From Atherix ibis (taxonomy: Eukaryota > Arthropoda > Insecta > Diptera > Athericidae), in assembly GCA_958298945.1 (NCBI GenBank), contig OY282606.1:90031696-90095695 (forward strand): 64,000 bases of DNA, in the 5' to 3' direction. How positions within the stretch are numbered: the first letter of the stretch is position 1; each line of letters opens with the position of its first letter. Below the pieces are notes generated by a model that saw only the letters and a list, made by a program, of their open reading frames with translations, searched no databases and had not been told where the DNA came from. The position numbers and the translations under genes were made by a program. Below, one piece after another: positions 59,328-64,000 of the stretch.

Positions 59328-61500
59328 TATATTAAATTCAGATATTTTCAGTAATTTTCATTTAAATTTACTTTTAGAAAAATATCACTAAACCAAAAAA
59401 AAAACATTTCTTTAATTTCGATAATATCTAAAAAAAAAAATCCACCGCTCAACTTTCAATTAAAATTAATTTCCAAAACATTAACAAAACCGATAATAAA
59501 ATTCATTAGATAATGAGTTTGCTAAGTAATGTGACAAAGTAAATGCATACAAGCCAGACAGAAAGACCCATCAACTAATCTCCAAATAAGTGTTAAATAA
59601 TTAATTCGAATGCCACAATTTCAATATTAAAAAAAAAAAAACATTAAATTTTCAAAATAAATCAAAATTAAAATAATTTTCTTATATTAAAAAGTTCAGT
59701 TATTTAAGAAATCTAAATTATATTGTAGCACAGCAATTTGCTAAAATCTGGTCTACCAACAAAGCGTATATTTCTACCTAAAATTGTTTGCATATTATTG
59801 TTCGTTTAATAGTCGGACTTTCACTTTTTGATAATAATAGCTTATATAAGTGAAATTTCTGTCAATTTTTCTTATAGTTTTCTATCTAATTTCTGATTTC
59901 TTTTATTTGTCGCTTCGTAATTTTCGAAATTAAGTTTGCAGTTTACAAAAAATTCATTCATTATATACAAGAATAAAATTTAAAAGAAAAATTGTTACGA
60001 TAGTTCGTTATCTGTTCATTTTTTTGTTTCTTAATCATCATGTCTCCAAAAGTACAATCAAATTTAATTTTTTATATATACTTAACTTTTAAGTGATTTT
60101 CTACTAATTATTTTTGCATAATTTTTAACTTTATTCTTATCTTCAATAAAGCAGCAGTTATCCCTTAAAAGGATAGTATAAGTGGAAGTATAACAATTGA
60201 CTTTAATGTAAATTTTAAGTTTTTTTTTTTTTATTTAATTTCTTATAGAAAATAATATAATATATGATAATAGCTTATTTTTTTCTATATTTATAATTCA
60301 CAATAATAATGTATGTATGTATCTTCTAGTCGAAAATATTTAATTTCTATGCAAGAAAGAAAAAATTCATTGCATTATCTTGCAAAGTAAATTGATGTAA
60401 AATGTCGAAAGTAGTAAGCAAAATTTATGGATGGAAGCATTTGGTTATATAAATAAAGTTAAGTTTTTATGCAATGCACAATATAAGTTCAACAAAGTTC
60501 ACTAAAGTGACAAGAAAATTAACTAGGATTAAATCAACTTAAACTGAAACCTTTTTTTTCCCCAATATACTAATATTCACTAAAATGAAAAAAACATTTT
60601 CTAAAACTATTTCAAGGATAATATTATGAAAATATCTATCATTTAAGATGACAAATTGTAAAGTAGACAAAGAAATATAGAGAAAAAAATGCTAAATAAT
60701 GGATAGAAAGTGAACGAAACTGGTTAGTTCTGCTTTTAAGCACATGCAGATGTTGCTGCAACATATCACTTTTGCTAGCAACATTTGCTTCGCAGGCAAG
60801 TGTTCACGTTGACAATTATAAATTTTATTTTTAAAAATATATGCCCAGTATTATATTATGTAATAATTGTTTTTTTTTTTAAATTATATATCTATGTTTA
60901 ATTTAGATTGTTTTTGTGAGAAATCTTTTTCTATTGGATGATTATAAATTATTGAATATCAAAGACAAACAAAATTAAATCTTTTTTCATAGGTTTGAGA
61001 TTTTCTTGAGTACAATTTTTAATTCAAGGTCTCCTCCAAATACTATTTCGAAATTCTCCATAAAAGAACTCATTGAAATCTTCAATTAAAATTTATATTC
61101 AATAAAAATTTACGATATTAAACCAAAACAAGTTCGTCGACCTAAACATTGAAATGAACATATTTAAAAACCACTAATAAATATAATATAAGAAATATGC
61201 TCGTTGTCTAGGCCAAGGCTAGTTACATTTAGTGTTTACAATTAGGTCATGAAGGTTATATACAATATATTATGCGGACAAAGCTATTGAAATAAATACT
61301 ATAAATTCAAATAGATACCTAACTAATCATATACAAAATTAGTTGTTTTTATTTCCTTATCGTATAGATAAATTTATTTTTTCTCATTTGTTTTCTTTTT
61401 TTCTTTTGTAATTGTATTTATTTTGTTGAAATATTAATTTTTCAATTTTGATGTATAATATTGGGATTATAATTTATTTACACGAAAATCAGTTGTCCAA
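59328..61500. other. No gene seen; AT-rich intergenic DNA
   Basis: Short low-complexity frames only. No repeat or transposon motif recognised. Confidence 0.55.
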
Positions 61501-61504
61501 TGTA

Positions 61505-62110
61505 ATACGAGGTATGGCGGACAATGAATAACACTGGCATCACTAAAAGAGCAGTCTGGCAACACTGCGTTATTCTCCTCCAAACAACTTGTATGTTAGT
61601 CCCTCCTAGACTTGTAGTATAAGTTTCCGCCTCATGCGCTTACAACGCTATTCAAACATATTCTGGAGCAACGGTGTGCTATCATATTTTGTGTTACAGT
61701 TGGCGAATCCCTGAATTTGACTTACGAAAATTTCTAAGGAGCCTGTTGGGATCATTCCTTATTAAATACGAAGGTTTTTCGATGCCAAAAATTAATTTCG
61801 ATGGAAAAAAGCATTTTCTGAGAGCCGAGGAGTAGTGAAGGTCTTAGGGATACCTTTAACACCAAAAGCTGATGAAAATGCAGAAAGAGTGAGGATTCTT
61901 GTAAGGTCACACCAACAATAAACCAAGTTTTTTTACAAATCAGTTCTTGAAAGGTACTCCAGCCCCCCAGCACACATATGTGACTATTTTTATTCTCTTA
62001 AATCAAAAAACACTTGAAAGCACATGATCTTGATACTGTTGATAAAATGTACTTTTAGTACTGCTACGATATCTGAAAACAACACCCCTTATTGATGTAT
62101 ACCTGTCCAG
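61505..62110 (+). pseudogene. Decayed mariner-type transposon, second copy of the 1.4-2.5 kb family
   Basis: The leader near 61590-61640 (TTAGTCCCTCCTAGACTTGT) resembles 1535-1580. Downstream frames give GRGVVKVL and then LTPKADENAERVRILVRSH, a worn mariner DNA-binding linker. The catalytic part is not recognisable. The left edge may be the CGAGGTATGGCGGACAATGA at 61508. Limits are approximate. Confidence 0.55.
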
Positions 62111-62233
62111 AAGACATCCAAATTCCCATTATCATTATGACAAGAATAAAATAATTATAATATCTAATTTTATTTCTAAATATGAGTAGATATTAATTAA
62201 ATATAAATTTCATAACTTATTTTAAACTATATA

Positions 62234-63036
62234 CGAGGTCTGTTCAAAAAGTTTAGCGTATTTTGAATTTCCGCGGGTTACGTATATTCGATTTTCAATT
62301 TTTTGTGGCGTTATATTGGTACTCATGTCTCTCACTTATGCCAACAAGTTCGGCCATTTTGAATGTTCAGTTAATTTTTGACAGCTGCTTTGCTTGCACG
62401 TGTTTTGGCTCGTCTTCGATTTTTGCCCATTCAAAAAATGGATCAAAGAATCTTTTTCGGGAACAAGAAAAAGTCACAGGGGGCCAGATCTTGGAAATAC
62501 GGTGGCTGCGGCATTATTAGTGTGTTGTTTTTGGCCAAAAATTCGCGCACAAGCAACGATGCGTGAGCAGGGGCGTTATCACTGGCAAAAGCCAATTTTT
62601 GTTCTTCCACAAATCCGGGCGTTTCTGGCGGATTGCTGCAAGCAACTTGCGCATAACTTGCAGGTAATATTTCTTATTGACCGTGCTACCCTGTGGCAAG
62701 AAGTCATGATGCACCACACCCCTGCAATCGAAGAAAACTGTAACCAAAACCTTCACATTCGCCCGAGCTGTTTTGGGTCATCGCGGACAGAGTCCAACAG
62801 CTCCTTAGCAATGTTAATACGATGCTGTTTTTGGTCGAACATGGGTAAAAATCGAATACGTGCCAAAACACGTGCAAGCAAAGCAGGTGTCAAAATTAAC
62901 TGAACATTCAAAATGGCCGAACTTGTCGGTATAAGTGAGAGACATGAGTACCAACATAACGCCACAAAAAATCGAAAATCTAATATACGCAACCCGCGGA
63001 AATTAAAAATTCGCGATACTTTTTGAACAGAACTCG
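62234..63036. mobile_element. Mariner M1 copy 5, fold-back form with two 5' ends
   Basis: An 803-bp element flanked by TA at both sides. The left 220 bp is the normal M1 5' end down to ATGGATCAAAGAATCT at 62439. The right 200 bp is another copy of the same 5' end in reverse, including the leader, so the element has long inverted terminal repeats. Between them lies the transposase middle in inverted orientation (minus strand: LLDSVRDDPKQ, then VLVTVFFDCRGVVHHDFLP, then KRPDLWKNKNWLLP). The start codon is thus joined at about 62455 to the reverse of the third-Asp region. No enzyme can be made. Confidence 0.9.
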
Positions 63037-63139
63037 TATTTACGAAACAATACTAAAATATGGAAAAAAAATCAAAAAACGTTTTAATTAATAACAATTT
63101 TGTTGTTTTTTTTTTTATTTTAATTTTATCATAAAAAAT

Positions 63140-63640
63140 TTTTCCTAATAGTTCTAACCCCATAGTTCTAGTCCGTAAGTCCATAAAGGTATAACAACTG
63201 TACGATACTGTCTATTGTAAGCTTAGAACGGAACTGAATGTATTTTTTCCAATGGTCCATTTAGTTCTAGTATTTTTTTTGTCCAATTCAAACTCTTCAT
63301 GGTATTTCAATGCTATTACGATATATATAAGGGCATAGATTATGACGGAAAGTAAAAGTAACGTGGACACATTTGCACTGGTTCACTTTTATTCTCCATT
63401 TGGTTTTTCAGTTCTAGATGATTTGGATTTAGAAGAATTCCAAAGAATTATACCAGATACCAAACAGTCCGTATCATCTGCCTATGTACCAAAGCAGAAG
63501 TTTGGATAAATTGGATTTATAAATATTGTAGACGATAATGCCAAGTAAACTGCCCTGTAGAACACCGGCTAATATCCGAGAGATATTCAAGATTTTTTTA
63601 ACTTCAGTTTAAGATATAATATTACAAAAACTAAAGATAT
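63140..63640 (-). pseudogene. Jockey-type reverse transcriptase relic
   Basis: Minus-strand pieces in the right order: ISRILAGVLQGSLLGIIVYN near 63595-63535 (block before the catalytic pair), ADDTDCLVSG near 63480-63450, TKWRIKVNQCKCVHVTFTFR near 63405-63345, and VVIPLWTYGLELWG near 63200-63157. The closest relative in the window is the 47.2-49.6 kb copy. Frames change between pieces and stops are present. Confidence 0.75.
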
Positions 63641-64000
63641 TTTGTTTAAAAAAAATTTGGAATATATTGTAATATTTTATTATATCCAACAAGGAAATAT
63701 GTACCTGAGGAGAATTTTTTATATACTGACAGACTATAACAATATCAATAAACAATGAATATATGAGAATGGGTGCTTTTATTTTGTTGTATAATATTTT
63801 ATTGTAGATATTCTCATAATAAATCGAAAATATACGTATATACTTTATTTTTGTATTATTTACCTTTATACTTCCACAAATATATGTCTATACTCCTTTA
63901 TAGGCGAATATGGTATTCACATTGTATGGGTATGTTATCATATTTATTGTATGATAGAAATTTTTATTTAAACCTTTGTTCAGTCCTGTACAAGGTACAT
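63641..64000. other. No gene seen
   Basis: AT-rich end of the window; it may include upstream parts of the antisense jockey relic, but no motif is recognisable. Confidence 0.45.

Noticed and set aside
1..64000. A new defence, toxin or CRISPR-like system
   Set aside because: No array of spaced repeats, no co-directional gene cluster and no non-transposon gene other than the dehydrogenase could be found on either strand.

Overview
This is AT-rich nuclear DNA of an insect or close arthropod relative. It holds one recognisable host gene in a background of decayed transposable elements. The arthropod call rests on jockey-type and R1-type retrotransposons, many mariner-type elements, a multi-exon gene with GT-AG introns, and a nuclear copy of mitochondrial nad5 that reads through only in the invertebrate mitochondrial code (TGA as Trp, ATA as Met). 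I see no operon, CRISPR array, phage or bacterial gene.

Host gene: on the minus strand, 45008 to 37215, six exons join without any frame break into a 398-residue member of the 3-beta-hydroxysteroid dehydrogenase family. It has a TGGSGFLG nucleotide-binding loop, a YSSSK catalytic motif and a C-terminal hydrophobic segment. Intron 3 (3.8 kb) holds a mariner that itself contains a DD41D element; intron 4 (2.5 kb) holds a jockey fragment.

Layout. 1-1430: jockey reverse transcriptase, open at the window edge. 1430-3701: two mariner relics. 5.4-8.8 kb: dispersed repeats, a non-autonomous DNA element, two hairpins and a Harbinger relic. 10.6-14.7 kb: a minus-strand jockey element apparently split by a block made of a MITE-like element, a nad5 NUMT and a mariner. 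16.8-23.9 kb: tRNA-like fragment, mariner pseudogenes, hairpins and an R1-type 3' tail. 24.0-27.6 kb: a G+C-rich R1-clade retrotransposon broken by frameshifts. 27.6-34.1 kb: no gene seen. 34.1-35.1 kb: second copy of the non-autonomous element and a DD41D relic. 37.2-45.0 kb: host gene. 47.2-49.6 kb: jockey element with a mariner nested at a clean TA site. 50.3-51.5 kb: mariner with intact ends but no first catalytic domain. 52.5 and 56.9-57.8 kb: repeats carrying a transposase tail. 57.8-63.0 kb: two rearranged copies of the commonest mariner, one turned into a fold-back element. 63.1-63.6 kb: antisense jockey relic.

No transposase or reverse transcriptase here looks both complete and catalytically intact, so the elements read as non-autonomous or dead copies. 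I did not find a clearly new biological system. The most unusual items are the NUMT inside a MITE-like repeat, the fold-back mariner whose novel junction recurs 41 kb away, and the repeat array built on a transposase end.
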